The notes beneath the pieces were generated by a model. The model did no database searches and was not told the DNA's origin. It saw only the letters and a program-made list of their open reading frames with translations. This document shows, one piece after another, positions 35,052 to 44,347 of a stretch of DNA of 54,897 nucleotides. The DNA is from Anaerolineae bacterium (GTDB lineage: Bacteria > Chloroflexota > Anaerolineae > Promineifilales > Promineifilaceae): NCBI GenBank assembly GCA_023384415.1, contig JAHDWJ010000002.1, forward strand, positions 74,566-129,462. Reading direction: 5' to 3'. Each line of letters begins with the position of its first letter. Position 1 is the stretch's first letter. Both the position numbers and the translations under genes were made by a program.

Positions 35052-37280
35052 TTACGGGCTTAGCCAGCCTACGGCATAACAACCAGCCTGAGGCAGTGGT
35101 AGCGATACTTCCTGACTATTGGCTGTCAGGGGCAGCCCCACCGGCAGCAGGCGAATCATCTCATTTGCTGCCAGTAACAGCCATTGTTCATCTTGAGACC
35201 AATCATACCGCTGCTGCCAGACAATGGTGTTAACCAGAGAGGCCGGCCACTGCTGAATTGTGCCCGCCTGCAAATCGTGAACAGTCAAGGCCCAATACCC
35301 TGCCTCATAGGTCACGCGGCTGACGTAGCGACCGTTGGGGCTGAAAATGATTGGCTCCCCCAACCTTCTTTCCCGGGCCAGAAGGGTCAACTGGTTGGTC
35401 TGGATGTTCAGGGTGAAAAGGTAGCTCATTTCGACCATGCCGTGGGAGAAGGTGCGGGCCAAAATGAGCAGGATGGCCGGGTCGGTTGGGCTTTGTATAA
35501 CCTGGTGGATGAAAATATGCCCCTGTTCACCATAGAAGGCCGCGGCCGCAACCAGATCCGCCCCGGTGATAATGACCTCTTTTTGCAACCGGGTGGCCCA
35601 CTCATCCAGCCGTTCTACCAAAACCAGCTCCGTCTCAGACCAGGTTTCCCCCGTCAAATAGCGCACATAGCCAAAGGTTGCCTCATCTAGCCAGAAGGGA
35701 GAATGCCCCTGGTCCAGGTAAACTCGATAATTGTCAGACTCATTGATATGGGTCAGGCTACCGCTGCGGCCGCTCAAAATGGCATAACTCAATTGGGGGG
35801 ACCAGGTAGGGGGTTCATTCAGAGGGGGCGATAAATTCCCCGTCTCGGCTTCCCAGGGCAGCCGGTGATAAAAAAACAAGGTGCGTTGGTTCGCTTCCGT
35901 GATCGGGTAAACCAGAGGCAAATACCGGTTGGTTTGATCCAGGGGGGGCAGCATCTTGAGCCACAGGTCGGGGGGATACGCTTCAGATGTCTGCCAGAGC
36001 AGTCTGCCCTCACTGCCCTGCCAATGCCAATATTGCCGCACGAATCTTGACTGGGAGTTTGTATTCTGGGCCACCGTTTCGGTCCAGATCAAAAAGGTGG
36101 CATCATCGGGCAGGATGAGGAATTGCAGCCGTTGGCGCGAGAGGCGCTCCCCGACCCATAACTCGTTGGCCGGATGACGCTGCCAGGTTGCGGCCGCAAA
36201 ATCATAAACATATAGCGCGGCCGCTTCGTTCCTATCCCAGCAGGCGGCCAAAATTGTCTGTTCTGGCAGTGGGGGCAGAGCGGGTAAGGGTTTGGTTGCC
36301 ACCAGGTTGGCGTTGGGCCATACATCTGCCACCAACGTTGGCGCGGCCGCAGTCACCGCCCAACTCTGCTGCTGCAAAAGCAGGTGATTAATGAGCCAGG
36401 TCGTATACCCATACTGCACCGCCTGGTAGCCAGTCTCATCTACCGGTAAACCTACCAGGGTAGGTGAAGGCAGGATAAGCTGATACAAGGCTGGACGAAA
36501 CTGTGCCACTTGTTCCTGCCGCCGATCTTGCATAGCCCATAGGCTGGTCTGCTCCGGCGAAAATTGGAGGTGCAGGACAAAATCGGCCGGGCAATGTCTT
36601 ACCAGGCAAAAGCGGCCGATCTGGCTGCCAAGCTCTTCGGCCAGGCGCAGGCTGATCGGTTCATCCCGGCGGGGATAAGTCAGGATTAGATGGGTGTGGG
36701 TGATGGTTTGGGTTGGCCCCCAAAAATCATCTGCGGGCAGCGGGGAGAGCAGCCAATACGCTTGCTGTTGTTGGTAATAGGCTGTGTGCTGTAAGGTGAT
36801 AGTAACAGTCGTGCCTGGCGCCGTAATGGCCATATACGGGTGATCAGTTGTCACGTAAGCCGATTGGAGATCAGCGGCGAGAGTTACTGTTATGGGGGTG
36901 GTTTCGTTGAGGGGTAAGGCCCACAAGCCCAAAGGGGAGCGGTCTAAATACAACTGCCCCTGGATAAGGCGTATTTGCATCTCTGGCCAGCTTTGGTTGG
37001 GGCGGGCGATCAGGGTTCGTAAAAGCTCAATATCCTGACTGCGAATAGCTTGATGAATGAGGGCGTGGACAGTGCGGACGGCTTCGGTGGCCTGGGCATT
37101 GGCTTCTATAACCCGGCGGTTGATTTGCCATAACCCGGCGGCCGCCAGAGCCGCCATGAAAAGGAAGAGGGGAATGAGGGGGGGAACGCGGCCGCGCCTC
37201 TTTCGTACTGGTCTACTGGTTGGCTCTAACTTCTCCCATTTCTCCTCAACATCTGTTTGCCAATCAAATTGTGTGCCCAT
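35052..37280 (-). CDS. Large single-pass membrane protein, extracytoplasmic beta-rich
   Basis: A 742-residue protein not assigned to a family. The N-terminal 30 residues are charged and cytosolic, then one membrane helix (about 31-50, PLIPLFLFMAALAAAGLWQI). The first extracytoplasmic third (60-330) has mixed strands. The last 400 residues contain repeated strand motifs that look like a WD40/TolB-type propeller: TNQLTLLARERRLGEPIIFS, followed by NGRYVSRVTYEAG and WSQDEQWLLLAAN. Its 3' neighbour is a convergent repeat region and its 5' end overlaps the Rpn pseudogene by 17 bp. Function unknown. Confidence 0.75.
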   Translation of the reverse strand: MGTQFDWQTDVEEKWEKLEPTSRPVRKRRGRVPPLIPLFLFMAALAAAGLWQINRRVIEANAQATEAVRTVHALIHQAIRSQDIELLRTLIARPNQSWPEMQIRLIQGQLYLDRSPLGLWALPLNETTPITVTLAADLQSAYVTTDHPYMAITAPGTTVTITLQHTAYYQQQQAYWLLSPLPADDFWGPTQTITHTHLILTYPRRDEPISLRLAEELGSQIGRFCLVRHCPADFVLHLQFSPEQTSLWAMQDRRQEQVAQFRPALYQLILPSPTLVGLPVDETGYQAVQYGYTTWLINHLLLQQQSWAVTAAAPTLVADVWPNANLVATKPLPALPPLPEQTILAACWDRNEAAALYVYDFAAATWQRHPANELWVGERLSRQRLQFLILPDDATFLIWTETVAQNTNSQSRFVRQYWHWQGSEGRLLWQTSEAYPPDLWLKMLPPLDQTNRYLPLVYPITEANQRTLFFYHRLPWEAETGNLSPPLNEPPTWSPQLSYAILSGRSGSLTHINESDNYRVYLDQGHSPFWLDEATFGYVRYLTGETWSETELVLVERLDEWATRLQKEVIITGADLVAAAAFYGEQGHIFIHQVIQSPTDPAILLILARTFSHGMVEMSYLFTLNIQTNQLTLLARERRLGEPIIFSPNGRYVSRVTYEAGYWALTVHDLQAGTIQQWPASLVNTIVWQQRYDWSQDEQWLLLAANEMIRLLPVGLPLTANSQEVSLPLPQAGCYAVGWLSP

Positions 37281-38199
37281 ATTCTTCTAATTGGGCCACA
37301 GCCTCATCCAAATCATCAACCGTTTGCAAATCAAACAGTTGATCAGACAAAATTAACCGCTCTTCTGAGGACAATTGGCGAATTCGTTCTAACAGATCAA
37401 CCGGGATTGGTCCAAGTTCACGGGCTAAAAGGCGCAAAAGCAATTTAAGCTGTCCCTGTTCCTCACCTTGCTCCAGCCCTTGTTCCAGCCCTTGTTCCAG
37501 TCCTTGTTCCAGTCCTCGTTGAACCCCTTTTTGGATACCTTCTTGTAATATTTCCTGATACCAGGGCGATTCGCGTAATACCATCATATCCTACCTCAAT
37601 ATACGTTGAACTACTTCTGATTCTAAAACAAAGCTGGCGAAAAAAGCAAGTAGGGGTTCTAATTCGGCCATCTCTTTATCAGCCCGCAGCCGGATGATCG
37701 CCTGGTTTAAGGTTGCTTCAGTGTGACCCCCCTTTAAGATGGGAACGAAGGGAAGCAAGGTGATCAGGTTTTGGTTGAAAACTTGGGCCACATCTTCATC
37801 CCACAGGTTGATAACATGAAAATCTTGATGGGCTTTTAAGCCGCGAAATTCCGAATGATAGCTGGTTTCGATGACGGTATTGGCCGATGGAGGGAGAATG
37901 TTGACCACCACTGGATAAACGGGTAGTTCATACTTTTCTTCGGCCAAAGCTGCATAAGCCCGTTGGCGACGGGGCATCTTTTTATCAGGGCGGAACTGGA
38001 TTTCATTGGCTAACAGATAAATACCATGCGTGGCTGAATGCACTCTGATGAGGGCGTCGTTACTACGGCCCACCCATTGAAATTCGCCGGAGAGTATATC
38101 TAACACTTCCAATGTAGGGTCACTGGTCAACCAGCGTGTCCAGGCAACGGGAGATAGGGATATAAGTCGCTTTGTGCCGATGTCGGTCGTTTTTGCCAT
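37264..38199 (-). pseudogene. Rpn/PDDEXK-type transposase-like nuclease gene with in-frame amber codon
   Basis: One reading frame of 311 codons interrupted by TAG at 37591-37593. The first part (202 residues) has YLLANEIQFRPDKKMPRRQR, with an E-x-Q-like catalytic strand, and ends VVQRILR. The second part resumes in the same frame DMMVLRESPWYQEILQEG, then LEQGLEQG repeats. Rpn-family relatives run straight through this joint as an aromatic residue followed by D-M-x-V-L-R-E-S-P-W, so a TGG-to-TAG change is likely. AGGTAGGAT just before ATG 37587 could restart translation. It is either a pseudogene or two coupled chains. Confidence 0.72.
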
Positions 38200-38247
38200 A
38201 AGAACTGACCCATGAGCAGTGCTGCCGCTTATCTCACTGCTCCCTGT

Positions 38248-40776
38248 TTATTCGCGCAGTTTAGCGCCTAAATTACGCTCTAGCTGGGCGATGATGCGCT
38301 GGCGAATTTTGCGGGCGTCTTTGTCCGTAAGGGTTTTGTCATTGGCCTGGTAGGTGAGGTGGTAAGCCAGGCTGCGATGACCAGGGGGCAAATTGCCGCC
38401 GATGAACAGGTCAAACAGTTCAACCTGGCGCAGCAAATACCCACCGGCTTTGCGGATTTCTTGCTCGACCGCGGCCGCAGCTACATCTTGCCGCACCACC
38501 AGGGCCAAATCTTCACGCACCGCCGGGTAGGCAGGAATGGAGGTATAGGGGCGGGCCGGGGGCACACGGTGATAAATCGCTTCCAGATCAATATCGGCGG
38601 CCAAAACGGGCTGGTTTTTCTCTACCCGCAGGTCTAGCTTTTCCACCACCAATGGATGCAGCTCCCCCATCAGCCCAATTTGGGTTTCACCGAGGAGCAG
38701 CCGGGCCGTGCGGCCGCGCCGGAACGACGGGTGAACGGCTGGTTCAACGGTGACAGTCAACCCCAGGTCAGCCCATAAGCCATCCAAAACCCCTTTCAGG
38801 TCAAAGAAATCATATAGTTCTGGCTGATTTTGCTGCCAGGTACGCACCACCCGCTCCCCCGTCAGCACTAGAGCCAGCCGGGCCAGTTCAGTAGGCAGCA
38901 CGGCATCCTCATCAGCCAGGTAGATGGGGCCAATCTCGAATAACGGGATGCGGGATTGGTAACGGCTGTTCGCGGCCGCGACTTCCAGCACCGACGCCAG
39001 TAAACTATGGCGCATCACCGACCGCTCCGGCGAGATGGGGTTGGTCAGGGCCACATACGGGCGATCATCGGGGGGGCTGTTGGGCAGCAGCCTGGCTTCA
39101 TGGCCAGCCGAACTGAGCCGGTAGGTAATCACCTCTTGCAGCCCCATCTGTACCAGAGCATCTTTAATCTGCTCTTCTAGCTCCAATTTATGATTCCCCC
39201 GCTGTGGCGGTAAGGTATCTGCCAGCACCGTCAACGGGATTTCCTCATACCGGTAAAGGCGGCAAATCTCTTCTACCAGATCATGCCCCCCTTCGATATC
39301 CAGGCGGTAATCTGGCACCGTAACCAGCAGATGATCGGTGTGTAAATCCGCCTTGAACGCCAGCCGCTGCAGCAGATCGGCCATTTCCCGCCCGGTTAAA
39401 TCCAGGCCGCTGAGACGGCGGGCATAATCCAGGTCTAATTTGACGGTGACTGGCTGGGGTGGGTTGGGGTAATAATCAATAATACCAGGCACGACGCGGC
39501 CGCCAGCCAGACGGCGCAGCAGTTCCGCCCCCCGTTTGGCCCCCAAAAGGGCTTGACTGGGATGAACCCCCCGGCTGAAACGGAACGAGGCTTCGGTAAA
39601 CAACCCCAGCCGGGTACTACTTTTGCGGATATTGATGAAATTCCACGCGGCCGCTTCCAGCAGCACATTTTTCGTCTCTGGCTTAATCTCACTATTTTCT
39701 CCCCCCATAATACCACCAAGCCCCAGGTTTCCGACGGCGTCTGTAACCAGAATGGTATACGGCAACAGGGAACGTTCCGTACCGTCAAGGGTGGTCAGCG
39801 TTTCTCCTTTGCGGGGCAGACGGGTGTGGATATGGATAGGGCCATTAGGGGCATATTGATCAGCTCGCTGGCGCAAATAGTCATAATCAAAGGTGTGATT
39901 GGGTTGCCCCATCTCCAACATCACATAGTTACTGACATCTACCACCACATTGATGGGCCGCTGCCCGGCCAGGCGCAAACGATGTTGCAGCCAATGGGGG
40001 CTGGGTTTTTGCTCCACCCCTTCAATGACGATAGCCACAAAGCGGGGGTTTAGCTCCGGCTCATCGGTACTGATGGTGACCCTCTCCTGGCCAGATCCCG
40101 GGCCTTCCATTACCACCTCATATGAAGGGTATTGAATCGGCTGGTTGGTCAAGGCGGCATATTCACGCGCCACCCCCACCATCGAAGCACAGCGGGCAAT
40201 GTTGGGAATGACATCTATTTCCAGGACGGCGTCCCCCAACAAATCTTGAACCGGGGTGCCGGGCTGATAAACCGGGGAGTTCTCATCTTTGACCATGAGA
40301 ATAATCCCTTCATGCTCTTCGCTGATACCTAACTCTTTTTCGGAGCAGAGCATACAGCGGTTGAAGATGCCCCGCAGTGGTTTGCCTTTGAGGACCGTTT
40401 TTTTGCGCCCCTCTTTGTGGCCATCATAAAGGGTAGCCCCTTCTAAGGCGAGGGGAGAAAACAGGTCGCGGCCGCGAATATCCCCCTGCCCAACAAATGG
40501 AAACAGGTTTGGGGCCCCTGTCACCACCACTTCCGGCTGCTCCCCCCCATAGGCCACCGTGGCCAAAACCAGCTTATCCGCATCCGGGTGCTGCTCCACC
40601 TGGAGAATCTGCCCCAAGATGATTTTCTCCCGATCCCACACCAGGTCTGCCCCAGGAATACCGATATACGCTATCGTTTTAACTTCCAACCCGGCATTGG
40701 TCAGCAAGTCCGCCACCTCAGCCGGTGATTGATCAATATTGACATACTCTTTGAGCCATGAAAGTGGAACCAACAT
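38248..40776 (-). CDS. pheT: Phenylalanine-tRNA ligase beta subunit
   Basis: An 842-residue subunit of the alpha2beta2 enzyme that charges tRNA-Phe. It starts MLVPLSWLKEYV, followed by an EMAP/tRNA-binding domain (about 40-160), B3/B4 editing domain (about 220-400), B5 domain (about 415-485), the catalytic-like core, and a C-terminal FDX-ACB anticodon-binding domain ending LTDKDARKIRQRIIAQLE. Length is slightly above the usual 790-810. ATG 40776 has GAGG upstream. It follows pheS by 132 bp, a spacer that contains repeat fragments (GCGTCTCTGAGTCTCTGCG and a GCGAGT-type tract). Confidence 0.95.
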   Translation of the reverse strand: MLVPLSWLKEYVNIDQSPAEVADLLTNAGLEVKTIAYIGIPGADLVWDREKIILGQILQVEQHPDADKLVLATVAYGGEQPEVVVTGAPNLFPFVGQGDIRGRDLFSPLALEGATLYDGHKEGRKKTVLKGKPLRGIFNRCMLCSEKELGISEEHEGIILMVKDENSPVYQPGTPVQDLLGDAVLEIDVIPNIARCASMVGVAREYAALTNQPIQYPSYEVVMEGPGSGQERVTISTDEPELNPRFVAIVIEGVEQKPSPHWLQHRLRLAGQRPINVVVDVSNYVMLEMGQPNHTFDYDYLRQRADQYAPNGPIHIHTRLPRKGETLTTLDGTERSLLPYTILVTDAVGNLGLGGIMGGENSEIKPETKNVLLEAAAWNFINIRKSSTRLGLFTEASFRFSRGVHPSQALLGAKRGAELLRRLAGGRVVPGIIDYYPNPPQPVTVKLDLDYARRLSGLDLTGREMADLLQRLAFKADLHTDHLLVTVPDYRLDIEGGHDLVEEICRLYRYEEIPLTVLADTLPPQRGNHKLELEEQIKDALVQMGLQEVITYRLSSAGHEARLLPNSPPDDRPYVALTNPISPERSVMRHSLLASVLEVAAANSRYQSRIPLFEIGPIYLADEDAVLPTELARLALVLTGERVVRTWQQNQPELYDFFDLKGVLDGLWADLGLTVTVEPAVHPSFRRGRTARLLLGETQIGLMGELHPLVVEKLDLRVEKNQPVLAADIDLEAIYHRVPPARPYTSIPAYPAVREDLALVVRQDVAAAAVEQEIRKAGGYLLRQVELFDLFIGGNLPPGHRSLAYHLTYQANDKTLTDKDARKIRQRIIAQLERNLGAKLRE

Positions 40777-40908
40777 AATAAACCTCGTTGTAGAAGAGTG
40801 GGCGGGTGAGCAAGGAGAGGTTGCCCTTTAGACCGCGTCTCTGAGTCTCTGCGCGAGTTCTACGCACTTACCAATGTGTTCACCCGCCAACTCGCCTACC
40901 CGCATCCC

Positions 40909-41934
40909 CTAAAATTGTTGTAAAAACCGTAAATCGTTGCCCCAGAATTGGCGAATGTCATTAATGCCATATTTAAGCATGGCAATCCGCTCTGGTCCCA
41001 TGCCAAAAGCAAAACCGGTGTATTTCTCCGGGTTATACCCGCCGTTGCGGAGAACAACGGGATGGACCATGCCACAGCCGAGGATTTCCAGCCAACCAGT
41101 CTGTTTACATACCTGGCACCCTTTGCCGTCACAGAGAAAACAGCTTACATCCATCTCCGCACTGGGTTCGGTGAATGGGAAATAGCTGGCCCGGAACCGG
41201 GTTTGCCGTTTGGCCCCAAACAGCCGTTTGGCAAATTCAGTCAATGTTCCTTTAAGGTCGGCGAAGGTGATGTTGTGACCTACGGCCAACCCTTCTACCT
41301 GATAAAATTGAATTTCGCTGCGGGCCGTGATTTGCTCATTACGGTAGCACATGCCAGGCAAAATCACGCGAATCGGTTCGGGGTAATATTCATGCATGGC
41401 TCGAATTTGCCCCGCGCTGGTGTGGGTGCGTAAGATAACGTCCGGGGTGTTGGTATAAAAGCTGTCTTGCATCTCCCGCGCCGGGTGATGGGGAGGGAAA
41501 TTGAGCATCTCGAAATTGTAGGCATCAGTTTCTACATCGGGAGAACGGTATACCTGGAACCCCATATCCCCAAAGATGCGGTAAATTTGGCGTAGGGTCT
41601 GAGTGGTGATGTGTAAGCGGCCGCGTGCTGGCTGTCGTCCCGGCAAAGTGACATCCAGGGTATCGGCAGCCATAACCGCTTCCAACTCGGCCATTTTCAG
41701 TTCCTCGGCCCGGCTTTCATAAGCGGTCTGGAGTTCCTTTTTGATGACGTTAATCTGCTGCCCGAAAACGGGCCGCTCCTCTGGAGAAAGCTGCCCTACC
41801 TGCCGGGTGAGCAGGGTGATTTGCCCTTTCCCAGCCAGGTAATGGCGGAACCAGGTAGAGAGATCATCACTGGTCGCGGCCGCGTGCAGCCCTTGTTGTG
41901 CTTCGGCGTGTAATTTTTCTAATTCATCTAACAT
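40909..41934 (-). CDS. pheS: Phenylalanine-tRNA ligase alpha subunit
   Basis: A 341-residue class II synthetase subunit. An N-terminal coiled-coil region (1-90) is followed by the catalytic core: motif 2 in GMCYRNEQI, and motif 3 in FAFGMGPERIAMLKYGI. Four Cys in CFLCDGKGCQVCKQTG form a knuckle that is present in a subset of bacterial PheS proteins. The ATG has GAGG 6 nt upstream. The leader carries a promoter, a Phe-rich leader ORF and a terminator, so expression is probably controlled by attenuation. Confidence 0.95.
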   Translation of the reverse strand: MLDELEKLHAEAQQGLHAAATSDDLSTWFRHYLAGKGQITLLTRQVGQLSPEERPVFGQQINVIKKELQTAYESRAEELKMAELEAVMAADTLDVTLPGRQPARGRLHITTQTLRQIYRIFGDMGFQVYRSPDVETDAYNFEMLNFPPHHPAREMQDSFYTNTPDVILRTHTSAGQIRAMHEYYPEPIRVILPGMCYRNEQITARSEIQFYQVEGLAVGHNITFADLKGTLTEFAKRLFGAKRQTRFRASYFPFTEPSAEMDVSCFLCDGKGCQVCKQTGWLEILGCGMVHPVVLRNGGYNPEKYTGFAFGMGPERIAMLKYGINDIRQFWGNDLRFLQQF

Positions 41935-41954
41935 AGAAACCTCAGAACTGGAGA

Positions 41955-41985
41955 CAAAAAAAAGACGCGGTTGCGGCCGCGTCTT
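41955..41985 (-). terminator. Attenuator: intrinsic terminator in the pheS leader
   Basis: On the minus strand a perfect 9-bp stem AAGACGCGG/CCGCGTCTT with a six-base loop CCGCAA is followed by eight T. It stands between the promoter and the pheS start, where a terminator makes sense only as a regulated attenuator. The 5' arm and loop contain a GCGGCCGC octamer, and the leader ORF contains GGCCGC, which can pair with GCGGCC of the arm and would prevent the terminator from forming. Confidence 0.85.
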
Positions 41986-42019
41986 GGGAACTGTTCACTC
42001 TTTCCGTTCTGTTTCTCTC

Positions 42020-42097
42020 TCAGCCAGAAAGAGCCGATTCCGTCAGGGCGGCCCGGTTAGGGTGGCTAAAAAAGAAAAAGAACATATTGCTTACCAT
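42020..42097 (-). CDS. pheM: Phe-rich leader peptide of pheST
   Basis: A 25-codon ORF starting ATG at 42097 (alternative ATG at 42085). It begins MVSNMFFFFFSHPN and ends with TGA at 42020-42022. Codons 6-10 are TTC TTT TTC TTT TTT, five Phe in a row. It lies between a strong promoter and an intrinsic terminator upstream of pheS, the same arrangement as E. coli pheM. Ribosome stalling on these codons when charged tRNA-Phe is low would favour read-through into pheS. The ATG is only about 3 nt from the predicted transcript start, so translation may be leaderless, or start at 42085. The symbol is by analogy of position and role; no homology is implied. Confidence 0.8.
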   Translation of the reverse strand: MVSNMFFFFFSHPNRAALTESALSG

Positions 42098-42106
42098 AGT
42101 GGGCAA

Positions 42107-42135
42107 ATAATACTCTGGCTTGAACTGGATGTCAA
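42107..42135 (-). promoter_or_regulatory. pheST promoter (TTGACA-17-TATTAT)
   Basis: TTGACA at 42130-42135 and TATTAT at 42107-42112 on the minus strand with a 17-bp spacer. The expected start is near 42100, just before the leader ORF. It lies in the short spacer after the permease stop at 42216. Confidence 0.85.
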
Positions 42136-42215
42136 GAAAAATCGCCACCTTCGGTATCCCCTGAATCGTGGGACGCAGATGTCACAACTTTTAGAAACCT
42201 GCCCCGTTTCTTAAT

Positions 42216-43181
42216 CTACAATCCCCGCTCTCCCCGAATATACGGTACCCCCAACGCGGCCGGCGCCCCCAACCGCTTCCGCATCGCCGCCCGCGAGCCA
42301 ATTACCAGGGCTACAATCGTCAGCAAATAAGGGGTCATCTGCAAGAAAAAGACTAAATTAGAGTTAAAAAAGAACGGGTTGGCCAGCCCTAACAACGTCC
42401 GCGGCCCCTGCAAATCTAATACCGCCCGGCGCAGCGCCCCAAACAGATACGCTCCCAACGCCCCCCGCAGCGGATCCCATTGGGCAAAAATCACCAGCCC
42501 CACAGCGATCCACCCCTGCCCCGAAGTGGTCTGACTGCTGTACCACCCTGGCGACACCGACAGGCTAATCGTCGCCCCAGCTAATCCGGCCAGACACCCC
42601 CCAACAAACACATAAAAGTAACGCAGCCGATACACATTGATCCCCATCACATCAGCCGCTTCCGGCTTTTCCCCAATCGCCCGCAAATGGAGACCGGGCC
42701 GGGTGCGATGAATGTAAAACCAGACCAACGGTGTTAAAAGAAAACCGATATACACCAGAACGCTGTGATTGGTAAAGAAAACCGGCCCCACAAATGGGAG
42801 CTGACTCAACAGCGGGATATCTGCCTTGGGCACCAGGGCGACCGTTTTCCCGGTTAATCCTTCCCCCAAAACCAGAGCCAACCCCGTTCCTAAAAAGGTC
42901 AACGACAACCCACTCACCACCTGGTCCGCCTGAAAATGAATCGTGACCAGCCCGTGTGCCAGGCTGAGGGCCCCAGCCGCCAGCATGGCCACGCCCAACC
43001 CCAACCACGGATCTCCTGTTATCAATGAAGCTCTAAACCCGGCCATGGCCCCCACCAACATCATCCCCTCTACCCCCAGGTTGAGAATGCCCGCCCGCTC
43101 AGCCAAAATGGCCCCAATGGTAGCAAAGAGCAAAATCGTCCCGGAAGCCAGGCCGGCATGGAGAATGTTGATCAGGTTCAT
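42216..43181 (-). CDS. Nucleoside-type ABC importer permease (second)
   Basis: About 321 residues with eight to ten membrane helices, for example LAERAGILNLGVEGMMLVGAM, which is the family's conserved E-R-A-G-x-x-N-L-G-x-E-G motif, and RLRYFYVFVGGCLAGLAGA. It belongs to the branched-chain/ribose-type (BPD_transp_2) permeases paired with BMP lipoproteins (NupQ/YufQ-like). ATG 43181 begins the first membrane helix; the open frame extends to 43283, overlapping the preceding permease gene. Last gene in the importer operon. Confidence 0.9.
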   Translation of the reverse strand: MNLINILHAGLASGTILLFATIGAILAERAGILNLGVEGMMLVGAMAGFRASLITGDPWLGLGVAMLAAGALSLAHGLVTIHFQADQVVSGLSLTFLGTGLALVLGEGLTGKTVALVPKADIPLLSQLPFVGPVFFTNHSVLVYIGFLLTPLVWFYIHRTRPGLHLRAIGEKPEAADVMGINVYRLRYFYVFVGGCLAGLAGATISLSVSPGWYSSQTTSGQGWIAVGLVIFAQWDPLRGALGAYLFGALRRAVLDLQGPRTLLGLANPFFFNSNLVFFLQMTPYLLTIVALVIGSRAAMRKRLGAPAALGVPYIRGERGL

Positions 43182-43227
43182 GGGAAGGGTTAATGGGTGT
43201 ATTGGTGTATTGGTGAATGAAAACTGC

Positions 43228-44325
43228 TCACGGCTTACTGACAACCGCCCGCTCCAGGCGGATTTTGTAGCGCAGCAGGACATCGCTGCTGATGACCATG
43301 AAGAGGATGATCCCCTGTAATAGTTGGGGCAGGCCGGAAGGTTGAATTTCGCGGCCGGCCAATATCAATGCCCCAAAAAGGATAGAGACTAAAATGACGG
43401 CAAATGGGTTGAGTTTGGCTAACCAGGCCACGATAATGCCGGTAAACCCATACCCAGGGGAAATCCGCTCCTGGAGCCGGTGAACCACGCCGCTAATTTC
43501 ACTCATGCCGGCCAGGCCAGCCAACGCCCCAGAGAACATCAGCACCAGGATAATGTTACGGCTGATGTTAATCCCGGCATAGCGGGCGGCCTGGGGGTTA
43601 TCGCCAATTAAATTGATCTCATACCCCCAGCGACTGCGATATAACACCCACCAGACGATTGCGGCCGCGATAATGGCAAAAACAACCCCCAGATGCAGCG
43701 TGATCCCGGCAAAAGCGGGTATTTCACGGGCGTAATCAGCCAGCCGGGGCAGCCAGGAAGACCGGGCAAAGGTGGGTGTCATCTGGAACCCCCCTTCACT
43801 CCATTTACCAAAAATCCAATAGTTGTTCCAGAGGATAGCCACGTAGTTGAGCATCAGGGTGGTGATAATCTCATTCACCTGGTACCTGGCTTTGAGCAAC
43901 CCAGGGATAAACGCCCAGACAGCCCCGCCGATTAATCCCATCACCAGCATAGCCGTCAAAATCACCACTTTGGGGCGATCTGGAGAAACCAGAGGCACCA
44001 GAACAACCAGACTGGCAGCAAATGCACCAACGTAAAATTGCCCTTCGGCACCAATATTCCACAGGCGCATTCTAAAGGCAACAGTACAGGCCAGTCCTAC
44101 CAGGATCAACGGGGTAGCTTTGACCAGGGTATCGGAGAAGACCCCCCAACTGCCAAAGGTGGCCTGGTAGAAAAAACGCAGCACCCGCAGGGCATCCCCG
44201 CCGATTAGCTCCAGGATAACGCCGCAAATGAGGAACGCCAGAACCACCGCCCCTAATGAGGTGGCGGCCGGCAGCCATTTGGGGACATCTTCAACTCGTT
44301 TTTCGACGATGATACGAAAAGGCAT
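43228..44325 (-). CDS. Nucleoside-type ABC importer permease (first)
   Basis: A 365-residue BPD_transp_2 permease (NupP/YufP-like). Membrane helices include ATSLGAVVLAFLICGVILEL, and the diagnostic FRMRLWNIGAEGQFYVGA loop faces the ATPase. It forms the channel with the second permease 47 bp downstream. A 275-bp spacer filled with three tandem REP-like repeats separates it from the ATPase gene, which is unusual within such an operon. Confidence 0.92.
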   Translation of the reverse strand: MPFRIIVEKRVEDVPKWLPAATSLGAVVLAFLICGVILELIGGDALRVLRFFYQATFGSWGVFSDTLVKATPLILVGLACTVAFRMRLWNIGAEGQFYVGAFAASLVVLVPLVSPDRPKVVILTAMLVMGLIGGAVWAFIPGLLKARYQVNEIITTLMLNYVAILWNNYWIFGKWSEGGFQMTPTFARSSWLPRLADYAREIPAFAGITLHLGVVFAIIAAAIVWWVLYRSRWGYEINLIGDNPQAARYAGINISRNIILVLMFSGALAGLAGMSEISGVVHRLQERISPGYGFTGIIVAWLAKLNPFAVILVSILFGALILAGREIQPSGLPQLLQGIILFMVISSDVLLRYKIRLERAVVSKP

Positions 44326-44347
44326 ATCGTTTCCAAAACTATGGTAG

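Noticed and set aside
41935..42135. T-box riboswitch upstream of pheS
   Set aside because: No T-box consensus (AGGGTGGNACCGCG) or specifier-loop fold is visible; the short leader with a Phe-rich ORF and a terminator fits peptide attenuation instead.
42190..42212. Terminator after the second permease (AGAAAC/GTTTCT hairpin)
   Set aside because: Stem is only 6 bp with mixed A/T pairs and there is no T-tract; not strong enough to annotate.
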